In this document: piece after piece, positions 26,956 through 35,174 of the stretch
Layout of the letters: each line of letters begins with the position of its first letter
How positions within the stretch are numbered: position 1 is the stretch's first letter
Source: CAIXSC01 sp046349855
GTDB lineage: Bacteria > Planctomycetota > Planctomycetia > Pirellulales > Pirellulaceae
Direction of reading: 5' to 3'
NCBI GenBank assembly: GCA_046349855.1
Contig: JAXMBM010000003.1
Location: forward strand, 62,001 to 126,000
DNA: 64,000 nt
Translations under genes and position numbers: made by a program
The notes under the pieces: generated by a model
The model's input: only the letters and a program-made list of their open reading frames with translations
Database searches by the model: none
What the model was told of the DNA's origin: nothing

Positions 26956-29370
26956 TCAGCGGGGTGGAGTGGATGGAACGGGCCACGCCAGGTGCCGTTC
27001 CAGGAAGCGAAATGTTCCTCGCCCATGAATCTGGTGGGGCCCGTCGAAGAATTCGATCTCCGCCCGGTCGCCGATCTTCAACTGGTCGTAGTGACGCCGC
27101 ACCTTGCCGAACTCACCGGCCACCCACTCGGTCGGTTGTCCGCCATCGCGATGACCGGCCTCTACCATGAAAGGACGCGGGGACATCAACTGAGCCAGCT
27201 CGGCATAACTCGCGACGTGCGCCAGGTTCCATTCTGGGATTTCATACTCGGAGGTGAACAGGTAGCTGAACGTCTCGTCGTTCGCCGCGATCGTCCGCGG
27301 CCAGTCCGTAAAGTCACCGGAACAGATCGACAGCGCGTACCGCTCGACCAGGGGCGGCACGCGCATCGCCGTCTTGCCGCCGTAGGAGAGCCCATAAAAC
27401 GCCATTCGCGTCGGATCGACCTGGGGCACCGTCGCCAGCCACGCGAGGGTCTGCTCATGCTGAGCCACGATGTAGCTGAAAAGGGTTCGGCCGAGCGGTT
27501 GAGAAAGTCGCTGAAGCTCCCGAAAGCGGTCGCCGCCTCGATAGGGGTTCTGCGGCGCGTAGACGATCCAACCTCGCTTCACCAGTTCTTCCGCGAAGGC
27601 CTGGTAACTGGCGAACGCGGCACCCTCCCGGCTGAACGTATCGCGGGGCGTTCCTTCGAGTCCATGCTGGCAAACGACCACAGGGCGACGTTCGCCGGCC
27701 TGCAGGTTCTTCGGCCAGAGCAGAATCCCGCCCGCCACCAAATCGGGATAGACGTCCAGCACGATTTCATAGGTGGCGTAGGCCGATTGATCACTCAACA
27801 GGCGGGAACGGGGGCGTGGAGGGAGGACGTTTCCGGAAAGACGTCCGATCAGCTCCGTCTGGACCCAGTCGCGCAGGGGCTGACGGGCTCGCTCCCATTC
27901 GCTCGGTGTCGTGGCCAGCGACCTCCAGCGTGCGGAACGCACCTGATGACTCTGCCGCAGCAGCTGTTGCACGTGTTCCTGGAGCTCGTGGAACTGGCGC
28001 TGTTCGCGGGCGAGTGGATCGTGGAGCGCGAGGTGGCGCTGTAACTGCTCCGCCGGAGGCAAAGACCAGGGAGCTGTGGTGAATTCCTGCTTCGTGTCCA
28101 GCCCGAGGCCCGTGGCGAAGGCTCGCAGCGCCGCAGGCGTACCGGCGGGGCCGTCTCCCTGGTCACCGCTGACTGCGAGTACGATCTGGTCGGATCGATC
28201 CCACGCGCGGTACCAGCGAGCCGCCCGTTCCCACTCGGTCCGCACGGCCGGGAGCGCACAGGTGGCAATGCGTCCGGGGGCCGCGGTGGGGGAGCGACCG
28301 GGACGAGGGGCCGGCGGTCCCGGAACCTCCACCGCTCGGCACGCCTCCACGATCAGACGGCGAGGCGCAATGAGCCCCGCCAGCTCGGCGTCGCCGAATT
28401 CGGTCAGCATGCGCCACACGTTGCGGTAGATCGGTTCCCGCCAGAGTTCCTCGCGCGGCTCGAAGTACCCGCTTACCCAGCACGCCTGCAGCCGCGCGTC
28501 GAGCGCCGCCGCATACAGCGCCAACGGACCACCCTCACCCACTCCGATGACGCCGATCGAGCGTGGCGGTCGCTCACCCTGAGGTGCTCTGCGCAGCAAC
28601 TCCTGTTCGCTCAGATCCACCGCGGCGAGCACCTTCTGAACCTCGTAACCGAGGATGTGACGGCCGACCTCAAACGCCTGTCGATAAAGAAACTCGCGGT
28701 GCGGTTGATTCGTGTAGCGAACGCGAGGGTGCCCCGAGAATTCGTCCCGACGACTGATCAGTTGAGGAATCACGACCAGGCAGCCGTTTTCCGCCAGCCA
28801 ACGGACGCACGGGGTGATCCCAGGCAATTCGCCATCCAGCCCCGCCAACGTCTCGGGAGTCCAAGCGGCGTCCGGCACCGCGACCACTGCGGCCCGTGCC
28901 TCGTGCGGAACCAGCAGCACTCCCTCGGCGGTCACCCCGTCCAGCACAGGCCAGCGCACGACGTGGGCCGTGACCTGCCCGCTCCGACCCGCCACCGACG
29001 TTCCCCCGAGCGGAGTGAGCATTTCCCAGCGGTGAGTGGTCGTGTCGCCGGCCGTGATGCGCGGATCGACGGCGCCGATCAGGGTCCGTAACCGCTCTTG
29101 CCGAGCGGAGCGGACCGCGGGCGATTCCACGGCGGGCGGCCACTGCTGCGTACGCCGTTCGGGGGCCGCGGCCAGTTCCCGCCGGCAGTATCGCTGCAAA
29201 CCAGCGAGCATCACTTCATCCAACGGCTGCTCGCCGGTCCAGGGTGCGGTCCCGGGAAACGTTGGCGGAGCGTCGTCGGCGAAGGTTGGTGCCCTTCCCG
29301 CGCCGGCCAGCAGGACGCCACAGACGGCCACGAGCGCGGCCCACGGGGAAAGGGTGCGGAGCAGACTCAT
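26956..29370 (-). CDS. Double alpha/beta-hydrolase (acetyl xylan esterase/dienelactone hydrolase-like)
   Basis: This 804-residue exported protein (signal about 1-32) contains two hydrolase-like halves. In the second half the elbow is FYGLSYGGKT with Ser662, and a late GPHQIHG supplies a candidate His (779 or 782). In the first half the matching elbow reads GVGEGG at 276-281, where the nucleophile Ser is replaced by Gly278, so this half is probably inactive. The rest of the first half keeps the fold (VLLVPHEARAAVVAVPD, LAENGCLVVIPQL). It probably deacetylates or de-esterifies a polysaccharide. It is convergent with a sulfatase. Confidence 0.85.
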   Translation of the reverse strand: MSLLRTLSPWAALVAVCGVLLAGAGRAPTFADDAPPTFPGTAPWTGEQPLDEVMLAGLQRYCRRELAAAPERRTQQWPPAVESPAVRSARQERLRTLIGAVDPRITAGDTTTHRWEMLTPLGGTSVAGRSGQVTAHVVRWPVLDGVTAEGVLLVPHEARAAVVAVPDAAWTPETLAGLDGELPGITPCVRWLAENGCLVVIPQLISRRDEFSGHPRVRYTNQPHREFLYRQAFEVGRHILGYEVQKVLAAVDLSEQELLRRAPQGERPPRSIGVIGVGEGGPLALYAAALDARLQACWVSGYFEPREELWREPIYRNVWRMLTEFGDAELAGLIAPRRLIVEACRAVEVPGPPAPRPGRSPTAAPGRIATCALPAVRTEWERAARWYRAWDRSDQIVLAVSGDQGDGPAGTPAALRAFATGLGLDTKQEFTTAPWSLPPAEQLQRHLALHDPLAREQRQFHELQEHVQQLLRQSHQVRSARWRSLATTPSEWERARQPLRDWVQTELIGRLSGNVLPPRPRSRLLSDQSAYATYEIVLDVYPDLVAGGILLWPKNLQAGERRPVVVCQHGLEGTPRDTFSREGAAFASYQAFAEELVKRGWIVYAPQNPYRGGDRFRELQRLSQPLGRTLFSYIVAQHEQTLAWLATVPQVDPTRMAFYGLSYGGKTAMRVPPLVERYALSICSGDFTDWPRTIAANDETFSYLFTSEYEIPEWNLAHVASYAELAQLMSPRPFMVEAGHRDGGQPTEWVAGEFGKVRRHYDQLKIGDRAEIEFFDGPHQIHGRGTFRFLERHLAWPVPSTPPR

Positions 29371-29403
29371 GGAGGAATCCCAAGTTGGCGGGTACCGGTC
29401 CCG

Positions 29404-30795
29404 TTACTGCACCAGTCGGCGAAACACCGGTGGCGCCAGCGATCCTGCCAGGGAGTCCGCGACACGACCCGCGTGCCAGGTATCGCGAACATGGGTCAGG
29501 GCCGCCCGTGTCGCCGTCAGAGTTTCGTCCAGGTCCCGGTCCAGGTGCGCGGCGCTGTGGACGGGGTGCGTGTTGAAAAGGACGTGATGCCGGGCCATCT
29601 CCTGGGCGTACAAGGCGGCCAGTTGTCGCCCGAGTGTCGGTGCGGCACCGAGCAGTGCGTCGCGACGCACCGCCGAAGCACTCGCCGAATCGGGCGACTC
29701 GGGCACGGAGAACTCGATGAGTGGCCACTGCGAGGTTCCGTGCATGATCGCGGGAATTCCCACTTCGCGGGCGACGCTGTTCCAGCCCGCCATCAACCGC
29801 TGGCCATACTCGGCTAACCGCTCGGGCACACGACGCCGGCGGATTTCTCGCAGCGTCGCCGTGGCCGCGACGATGCCCACCAGATCCGACCAGTTGGTGC
29901 TGCTGATGAACATGCGGGCCGCTGGTTCCATCACGGCTCGGCGTCCCACCACGGCTCCCATCGCAAAGCCGTTCGACAGCGACTTGGCGAACGTCGCCAT
30001 GTCAGGTGTCACTCCGAGAAACTCCTCGACGCCCCCCGGCGCGTGGCGGAAACCGGTCGTCACTTCGTCGAACACCAGGATCACACCCCGCTGAGCTGTC
30101 AGCTCACGCACTCCGGCCAGATAATCCGGAGGTGCCGGAGTCGAACGCATCGGCTCCATGATGACGCAGGCCAGGTCGGCTGCGTGCTGGTCAATCGCCT
30201 GGGCAAGGGCCGCGAGATCGCCGTAAGGAAACGGAATGGCGGTTCCGGCGAGTCCGCGCGGCACTCCCAAAGGTTCAATTCCCGGAAACAGATGAGCGTC
30301 CAGCGCGGTGGCGTCCAGGTTGGCGGCCAGATACCAGTCGTGCCAGCCGTGGTAACCGCAGAACAGAACCTTGTCTTTCCCGGTGACTCCCCGGGCAATC
30401 CGCACCGCAATCGCGCAGGCCTCACCGCCTCCCTTGGCATAGCGGACCATTTCGGCACACGGAATCGTCTGGCACAGCAATTCGGCCAACTCCAATTCGG
30501 CCGGATGATTGAGGCTATACATGACTCCGCGGTCGAGCTGCGCGCGGACCGCATCGTTTACGACCGGATCGGCGTATCCCAGAATACACGCGCTGACCGA
30601 CATCCCATAATCCAGGTACTCGCCCCCGTCGACATCCCAGATGCGTGCCCCTTGGGCGCGATCCGCAAAAATCGGGGCGACTCCCGGCGCAAAAATGTGA
30701 GGACGACGGCTGAGCAATTGCGTACCACCCGGCACCAGCTGTTGGGCGCGCTGGTACAGTTCCTGAGAACGGGTGATCGGCGAGGGATTCGTCAT
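29404..30795 (-). CDS. Class III aminotransferase (glutamate-1-semialdehyde aminomutase-like)
   Basis: A 463-residue cytosolic PLP enzyme. Landmarks are VPGGTQLLSRRP, GARIWDVDGGEYLDYGMSVSACILGY, the PLP-contact CGYHGWHDWY (146-155), VFDEVTTGFR (241-250) and the Schiff-base lysine in TFAKSLSNGFAMGA (Lys271). Where HemL has NSGTEA this protein has KGGGEACAIAVRIARG, typical of class III aminotransferases used in sugar or secondary-product pathways. It overlaps the dioxygenase-like gene by 4 bp, so the two are translationally coupled. A role in haem synthesis is unlikely. Confidence 0.85.
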   Translation of the reverse strand: MTNPSPITRSQELYQRAQQLVPGGTQLLSRRPHIFAPGVAPIFADRAQGARIWDVDGGEYLDYGMSVSACILGYADPVVNDAVRAQLDRGVMYSLNHPAELELAELLCQTIPCAEMVRYAKGGGEACAIAVRIARGVTGKDKVLFCGYHGWHDWYLAANLDATALDAHLFPGIEPLGVPRGLAGTAIPFPYGDLAALAQAIDQHAADLACVIMEPMRSTPAPPDYLAGVRELTAQRGVILVFDEVTTGFRHAPGGVEEFLGVTPDMATFAKSLSNGFAMGAVVGRRAVMEPAARMFISSTNWSDLVGIVAATATLREIRRRRVPERLAEYGQRLMAGWNSVAREVGIPAIMHGTSQWPLIEFSVPESPDSASASAVRRDALLGAAPTLGRQLAALYAQEMARHHVLFNTHPVHSAAHLDRDLDETLTATRAALTHVRDTWHAGRVADSLAGSLAPPVFRRLVQ

Positions 30796-31598
30796 GCCGT
30801 CGCTCCGTTCCGTCCGGCGGACGTTGCCAGCGGATGATCGCCGGCCGCATCGCGCAATCCCAACTCGCGATGCTGCTCCCGAGCCGCGGCCTGGTACCGC
30901 GCAAACGCCGCCTCGTCACGCACACAGGAGACGCCGCGGAAGACCAGCGCGAAGGAACGTCGCTGCCGCTGCGTCGAGAGGTTGGCGTCGGCTCGGTGAA
31001 TGGTCATTCCGTGATGGGCGACGGCGTCGCCAGGTTGCAGCCGGACGGCGACTTCCCGCGTGAAATCTTCCGGCGAGTAGTCGGTGATGCCCTGCGAGAA
31101 ACCCAGGATTCGGGAACGCGCATGGACGCGGTAGCCGCGTCGATGCGAACCGGCCACGTACCGCAGGCAGCCGTTTTCCGTGTCCACCGGGTCCAACGCC
31201 AGCCAGATCGTGACGACATGCGGCGGCGTCAGGCAGAAGTAGTAGTTGTCCTGGTGCGGTGGTGTGACGTGATTCGTCCCCGGCGGCTTGTTGAACCACT
31301 CCGGCTGATCCGCCGTTACCGCCTCCCCGACCAGCGCTCCCGCCAGGTCCGACCAGCGCGATCGCTGCATGTACTCGCGAAAGAACGGATCACGTCCCAG
31401 GCGCTGCAACTGCTTGAGTGTCTCGGGCCGAGTTCGATCTTCGTAAAACGCCTCTTGGTCGGGCAACGTGGGCACAATCTCGCGCACATAGCGGTCCAGC
31501 TGATCCCGCAGCTCGGTCAGTTCCCCTTCTGGCAGGAATTGACGGACCACGACGAAACCGTCTTCGTCGTACTGCTGCTTCTCATGTCTCCAGTTCAT
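30792..31598 (-). CDS. Phytanoyl-CoA dioxygenase (PhyH) family protein
   Basis: A 268-residue non-haem iron, 2-oxoglutarate-dependent oxygenase. The iron ligands are visible as HQD at 115-117 (TPPHQDNYYFCL) and the distal His201 in HHGMTIHRADAN, with an Arg about 12 residues on as likely 2-oxoglutarate contact (QRRSFALVFRG). IWLALDPVDTENGCLRYVAGSH is the usual core block. It ends in ATGA shared with the aminotransferase start. The pair probably hydroxylates and transaminates one small substrate. Confidence 0.87.
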   Translation of the reverse strand: MNWRHEKQQYDEDGFVVVRQFLPEGELTELRDQLDRYVREIVPTLPDQEAFYEDRTRPETLKQLQRLGRDPFFREYMQRSRWSDLAGALVGEAVTADQPEWFNKPPGTNHVTPPHQDNYYFCLTPPHVVTIWLALDPVDTENGCLRYVAGSHRRGYRVHARSRILGFSQGITDYSPEDFTREVAVRLQPGDAVAHHGMTIHRADANLSTQRQRRSFALVFRGVSCVRDEAAFARYQAAAREQHRELGLRDAAGDHPLATSAGRNGATA

Positions 31599-31672
31599 CG
31601 TCCATCCCTCGTACGTTGCCGGCGGTGCGAGCGTCCATCAGCCGTCGAGCGGCCAGAACGCGGGTGATGCGC

Positions 31673-34468
31673 TCAGGGCGTTGGCCGAGCCAGTGCGCGG
31701 ATCTCCTCAAGCGACCCGGCTCGATTCAGCACCAGGACCTGGCTCAGTAATCCGCGATAATAGGCGTCGTGCAGGTAGAACAGTTCGGCGCCCAGGATCA
31801 GCGAATCGGGAATCGGTGCCGTCGACGGCAGGCTTTTCGTCGTGCCTTCGGCGACAACTTGCCCATCCAGAAAGGTGCGGATTCGCCAGTGCTCGCCCGC
31901 AGGTTCGGCGGTCAACGCGACATGGTACCAGCGATGGGCCGCCAGTTGAGTCGACGAGGGGAAGCGATCGTTCACGTTGATCCGCGCGACCAGGGAATAC
32001 GGAGCCGTTTGACCATCCAGTCCCAGGATGAAGCGGCGAGCCCCATAGCCGATGATGTCTCCCTTGCCGGAGTGCTCACTGCGGCCCATGGCCGCGGCCG
32101 GTCTGATCCACGCCGCCAGCGTCAGGCCCGGTAGCGATTCGCCGCCGCCGTGATGACCGCCGATGGCGTACGCCCCGTGGCGGTAGGGAGCGTACGACTT
32201 GCCATAGTGAGGATGCCGCAGATTCTGGTCGAGGATTCCGAGCGGCGGAAAGTCGGCTCGATCCACCGGATTGTCGGCCAGCCGAATCGCGCTGCGCCCG
32301 TCCTCTTCCACCCAGTCGATGTTCGCCAGCTCCAGTGTCCGATGAGGCGAAGATCCCGCATTGTAAACGTACCACCCCTGTCGCTCCTGCATGCGGAGAT
32401 CCCACAGCGCGCCTGGCACCATGTGGGCAGCGGGAGGCGTGGAGGAGAGAAGTCCCGCCGGCGGTGGCTGATCTCCCAGAAAGTCACAGCGGACCTGGGA
32501 GACCAGCACTTCTCCCGTGCCCGCATTGCCGAGTCCGAGCGCCAGTCCGGTTGCCGTCGGCGGGACCTCCGCGACCAGCGATACCTCGCGCCAATCAAAC
32601 GTGCCGCGACCGAAATAGCCCGTTTGCTCACTGACGATATTCCCCGCATCCATGCGCACAAACCCATTACCGTGCGGATCTGCCTTCTTCAGCGCCAGCA
32701 CTTCGATCCGCCCTCCGGGTCCGTGCGTGTTCACCGATTTCACGCGCGCCTTCACCAGATAACGGCCAGGAACGATGGGTGCCGGGCCGATCGGCGCCAC
32801 ACCGTACGAGACTGGTCCGAGACGCAGGCAGCCGGTGTTCCCTTCACGGACGTAGCCGTAGGTCGGGCGAGCATTGTGGCCTGACAGGAAAGGACGGCCT
32901 CCCCACCAGGGCTTGTCCAGCGGCAACGCCTCGTCAAAGCGAATCTCCGGCCACTGGTCGCGGGCGAAGACAAAGTGGTGTCGCGGGTCGATGCGCGGAT
33001 TGTCCTGCACGCGCGCCGCGGCAAACAGCGCCGCCGTCTCCTCCGCCGGATAGCCCGTATAGCGGTACTGCACGCGCAGTTTGTCCCCGGGCCGGGCTGT
33101 CACCGGTGCAAACGACACTCCCGTATCGTAGAAGGCGGCGCAGACCGCCGTATTCAGCTGGCGGCGAATTACTTTGCCCTGCTCGTCGGCGGACTGAATC
33201 CACTCGGGCTGAATCCGATACTCGACCGCCGGCGAAACTCGGTGCACGTCTCCCGTGCGACCATGCCAGACGCGCAGGCCCTGGTACGTCTCAATGTCTT
33301 CGAGCGGGCCGGGGTCAAACGGTGACAGCGGCCGATACGTCATCTTTCCCGACCGATCGCGAATCAGCAGATACTGCCAGCGAAACGGGTCGAGCGGCGT
33401 GTGATGCTCAAAGTCGAAGCCGTATCGAAAATGAAACGGCTGACCGGGGAGCACCGTGAGTTCGCTGTCGATGTCGTAGGTGTAGGTCGCACGTTGCGCG
33501 TCGTAGCCGATGACCAGGGAGCTGTGCGTCGTGAATCGCTCCTGTCGATGTCTTGCGGACCAGGAGGCCCGCACCGTTTCTCCGCCACCACTCACCTCCG
33601 GTTCCGTCCAGGTGGCTGCCGCATCGGGGAACGCCCCCTGGTTCTCCAGGCCCCAGTGTGCGTCGAACGTCAACTGAGGCGGGAGACCGGGCCGGAGTTT
33701 GGCAAACATGCTGGGATCCTGCGGGTGGTGCAACTGCAGGATCGGTTCCTGGTCGTCGAAGACGAACCAGCGACCTCCCAGCCAGCGGCGAAATGTGAAT
33801 CGAGGCTGGTGGGGCAGCGGGGCCGGGGTCGACTCGAGGGCGACGGCCCGCGTCGTCACGTCGGCAAACGTGACGCGCGCTCCGCTGGCCGCACCCACTC
33901 CCACTCGCCCCTGGTCGAGTGCTGGTTCCAGGCGATCCACGTAGTGAATCCGCTCCTGATCGTCGACGAAGACGCGCAACACACTGCCCGTCGCCATGAC
34001 CCGCAGCTTGATCGGCGTCTGGGGTTTTACCGGGCAAGGCACCGACCGCACGTAGCCGCTATCGGGAAAGCGAATCAGCGCCACTTCCTGGTACTTGGTC
34101 GATAGCTGGATGCGGTACCCACGCTTGCCGTCCGCGGAACTCCGCACCGTCAAACCGGCCTCGAAGCCCCGATCTTCGAATTTCGGATCGGGCCAGGCCG
34201 ACCAGGAAGAACCAAAGAAGCCGAACTGAGTTGCCGGGTTCTCGATCGTGACCGTTGCCGACAACTCCACATTCGCCGTGTCTTGCGGTGCGAGCAGGTA
34301 ATTCCATTCGCCCCCCTGCAACGTCGCGCGGTCCGACGCCACCGCGGCAGGAGGGAGGCCAGGCAGGGCCCGCCACTGCGTGAGGTCATCGGCCAGCGTC
34401 GGTACGCTCGAAACAAGGCAGCCGCAGATCGCCAAACACGCCGAATGGACCAGGGAGGTAGGACGAAT
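31673..34468 (-). CDS. Large secreted protein with N- and C-terminal LamG-like domains
   Basis: A protein of about 931 residues. The N-terminal 200 residues resemble DUF1080/3-keto-disaccharide hydrolase-like jelly-rolls (QFGFFGSSWSAWPDP, VPCPVKPQTPIKLRVMATG, GRVGVGAASGARVTFADVTTRAV). The C-terminal 170 are a LamG domain (LTLAAWIRPAAAMGRSEHSG, HRWYHVALTAEPAGEHWRIRTFLDG, LILGAELFYL). The middle is beta-rich and unassigned. A normal start is missing: AAGGAG (34480-34475) sits six bases before an ATT at 34468, which would give the signal IRPTSLVHSACLAICGCLV. The nearest conventional start is a GTG at 34561, adding 31 unlikely residues. A carbohydrate-binding or enzymatic role is plausible. Confidence 0.75.
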   Translation of the reverse strand: MRPTSLVHSACLAICGCLVSSVPTLADDLTQWRALPGLPPAAVASDRATLQGGEWNYLLAPQDTANVELSATVTIENPATQFGFFGSSWSAWPDPKFEDRGFEAGLTVRSSADGKRGYRIQLSTKYQEVALIRFPDSGYVRSVPCPVKPQTPIKLRVMATGSVLRVFVDDQERIHYVDRLEPALDQGRVGVGAASGARVTFADVTTRAVALESTPAPLPHQPRFTFRRWLGGRWFVFDDQEPILQLHHPQDPSMFAKLRPGLPPQLTFDAHWGLENQGAFPDAAATWTEPEVSGGGETVRASWSARHRQERFTTHSSLVIGYDAQRATYTYDIDSELTVLPGQPFHFRYGFDFEHHTPLDPFRWQYLLIRDRSGKMTYRPLSPFDPGPLEDIETYQGLRVWHGRTGDVHRVSPAVEYRIQPEWIQSADEQGKVIRRQLNTAVCAAFYDTGVSFAPVTARPGDKLRVQYRYTGYPAEETAALFAAARVQDNPRIDPRHHFVFARDQWPEIRFDEALPLDKPWWGGRPFLSGHNARPTYGYVREGNTGCLRLGPVSYGVAPIGPAPIVPGRYLVKARVKSVNTHGPGGRIEVLALKKADPHGNGFVRMDAGNIVSEQTGYFGRGTFDWREVSLVAEVPPTATGLALGLGNAGTGEVLVSQVRCDFLGDQPPPAGLLSSTPPAAHMVPGALWDLRMQERQGWYVYNAGSSPHRTLELANIDWVEEDGRSAIRLADNPVDRADFPPLGILDQNLRHPHYGKSYAPYRHGAYAIGGHHGGGESLPGLTLAAWIRPAAAMGRSEHSGKGDIIGYGARRFILGLDGQTAPYSLVARINVNDRFPSSTQLAAHRWYHVALTAEPAGEHWRIRTFLDGQVVAEGTTKSLPSTAPIPDSLILGAELFYLHDAYYRGLLSQVLVLNRAGSLEEIRALARPTP

Positions 34469-34571
34469 GGGAGACTCCTTTTCTGCCAGATACTCTGTCC
34501 GTCGATCGCTGAGGGCGGTGAGCACGATAACGTTCACGCTAAGTTGCACCGCCGCGGACACTCTTTAGCTC

Positions 34572-34619
34572 CGCTAACCCGCTTGGCTCGGCGGTGTCAA
34601 CTCGAGCGTGTGGTTAGGC
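34572..34619 (-). other. attC-like recombination site at the 3' end of a small gene
   Basis: Read on the minus strand the segment begins GCCTAAC (34619-34613) and ends GTTAGCG (34578-34572), the forms expected of the two outer boxes of an integron attC site. Inner complementary pairs GCTCG and CGAGC can fold a stem. The preceding gene stops inside it. At 48 bp it is short for an attC site. Confidence 0.45.
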
Positions 34620-34872
34620 GCCGCGGCCAAGTGCCGCAACGCTTTCGGAAACGCCACATCGCATGCAAGAAGACACCGAGTGCGACGGCGACAACGCAGG
34701 CCAAAATAGGGTTCATGCGGTCGATCAACGGCCGCGGCGCATCACCGTAACAAAAAATGACGGCGAGCACCGAAAGACCCAAGATCAGAACGGTCCCCAT
34801 GGCCCTCTTGAACCGCCGAACTTCGTCAGGGCTTATTGCAGACTTCTTCTCGGGTTGCTCCAAATTACTCAT
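34597..34872 (-). CDS. Small two-helix membrane protein, cassette-like
   Basis: A 91-residue protein from the ATG at 34872. Two transmembrane segments are visible: MGTVLILGLSVLAVIFCYG (about 25-43) and ILACVVAVALGVFLHAMW (about 56-73). The ends are charged. No family is recognised. The gene is AT-richer at its 5' side than its neighbours. Upstream a GCGTTAGGC (34904-34896) precedes the start. Downstream lies the attC-like motif 34572-34619, so its layout is that of an integron gene cassette, read on the minus strand. Function is unknown. Confidence 0.6.
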   Translation of the reverse strand: MSNLEQPEKKSAISPDEVRRFKRAMGTVLILGLSVLAVIFCYGDAPRPLIDRMNPILACVVAVALGVFLHAMWRFRKRCGTWPRRLTTRSS

Positions 34873-34895
34873 GTCAGACTCAACTTTCTTTGATT

Positions 34896-34902
34896 GCCTA
34901 AC
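34896..34902 (-). other. Possible cassette junction, GTTAGGC
   Basis: On the minus strand GTTAGGC is the expected 3' core box of an upstream attC site. Only the 3' half of such a site is recognisable; no matching RYYYAAC partner is found in the next 80 bases. It stands 24 bp upstream of the 91-residue gene start. Confidence 0.35.
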
Positions 34903-34937
34903 GCCAGTTCTGCCTCGCCAGCGCAGTACCGTCGGCC

Positions 34938-34976
34938 GCCACGCAGGGACGGTGCCACGCAGGGACCGTGCCACGC
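34938..34976. repeat. Two 16-bp tandem repeats
   Basis: GCCACGCAGGGACGGT (34938-34953) is followed by GCCACGCAGGGACCGT (34954-34969) and the start of a third GCCACGC. They lie between the cassette-like gene and the sulfatase at 35175. Confidence 0.75.
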
Positions 34977-35052
34977 CAGCGACCTCTGGAATTGTCATCG
35001 CGCCGGAGCGGCCTTTCAAGAAGCCGCCGCAGCGTGACGGACAAAGCATCTC

Positions 35053-35086
35053 GAGCATTGGCCCGCATCGAGCATTGGCCCGCATC
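35053..35086. repeat. Two exact 17-bp tandem repeats
   Basis: GAGCATTGGCCCGCATC occurs at 35053-35069 and again at 35070-35086. They are 90 bp upstream of a sulfatase start and may be part of its 5' leader. Confidence 0.8.
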
Positions 35087-35174
35087 GAGCAGCGACGCCT
35101 CCCAGGACCGATTCTTGGCAAGCGAGCAGACAGGACGTACAACTGGCGTCACACATCCAGTGGAGGGACGTCCC

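Noticed and set aside
29404..30795. Assignment of the aminotransferase as hemL
   Set aside because: The NSGTEA motif of HemL is KGGGEA here and it is coupled to an oxygenase, so a tetrapyrrole role is not supported.
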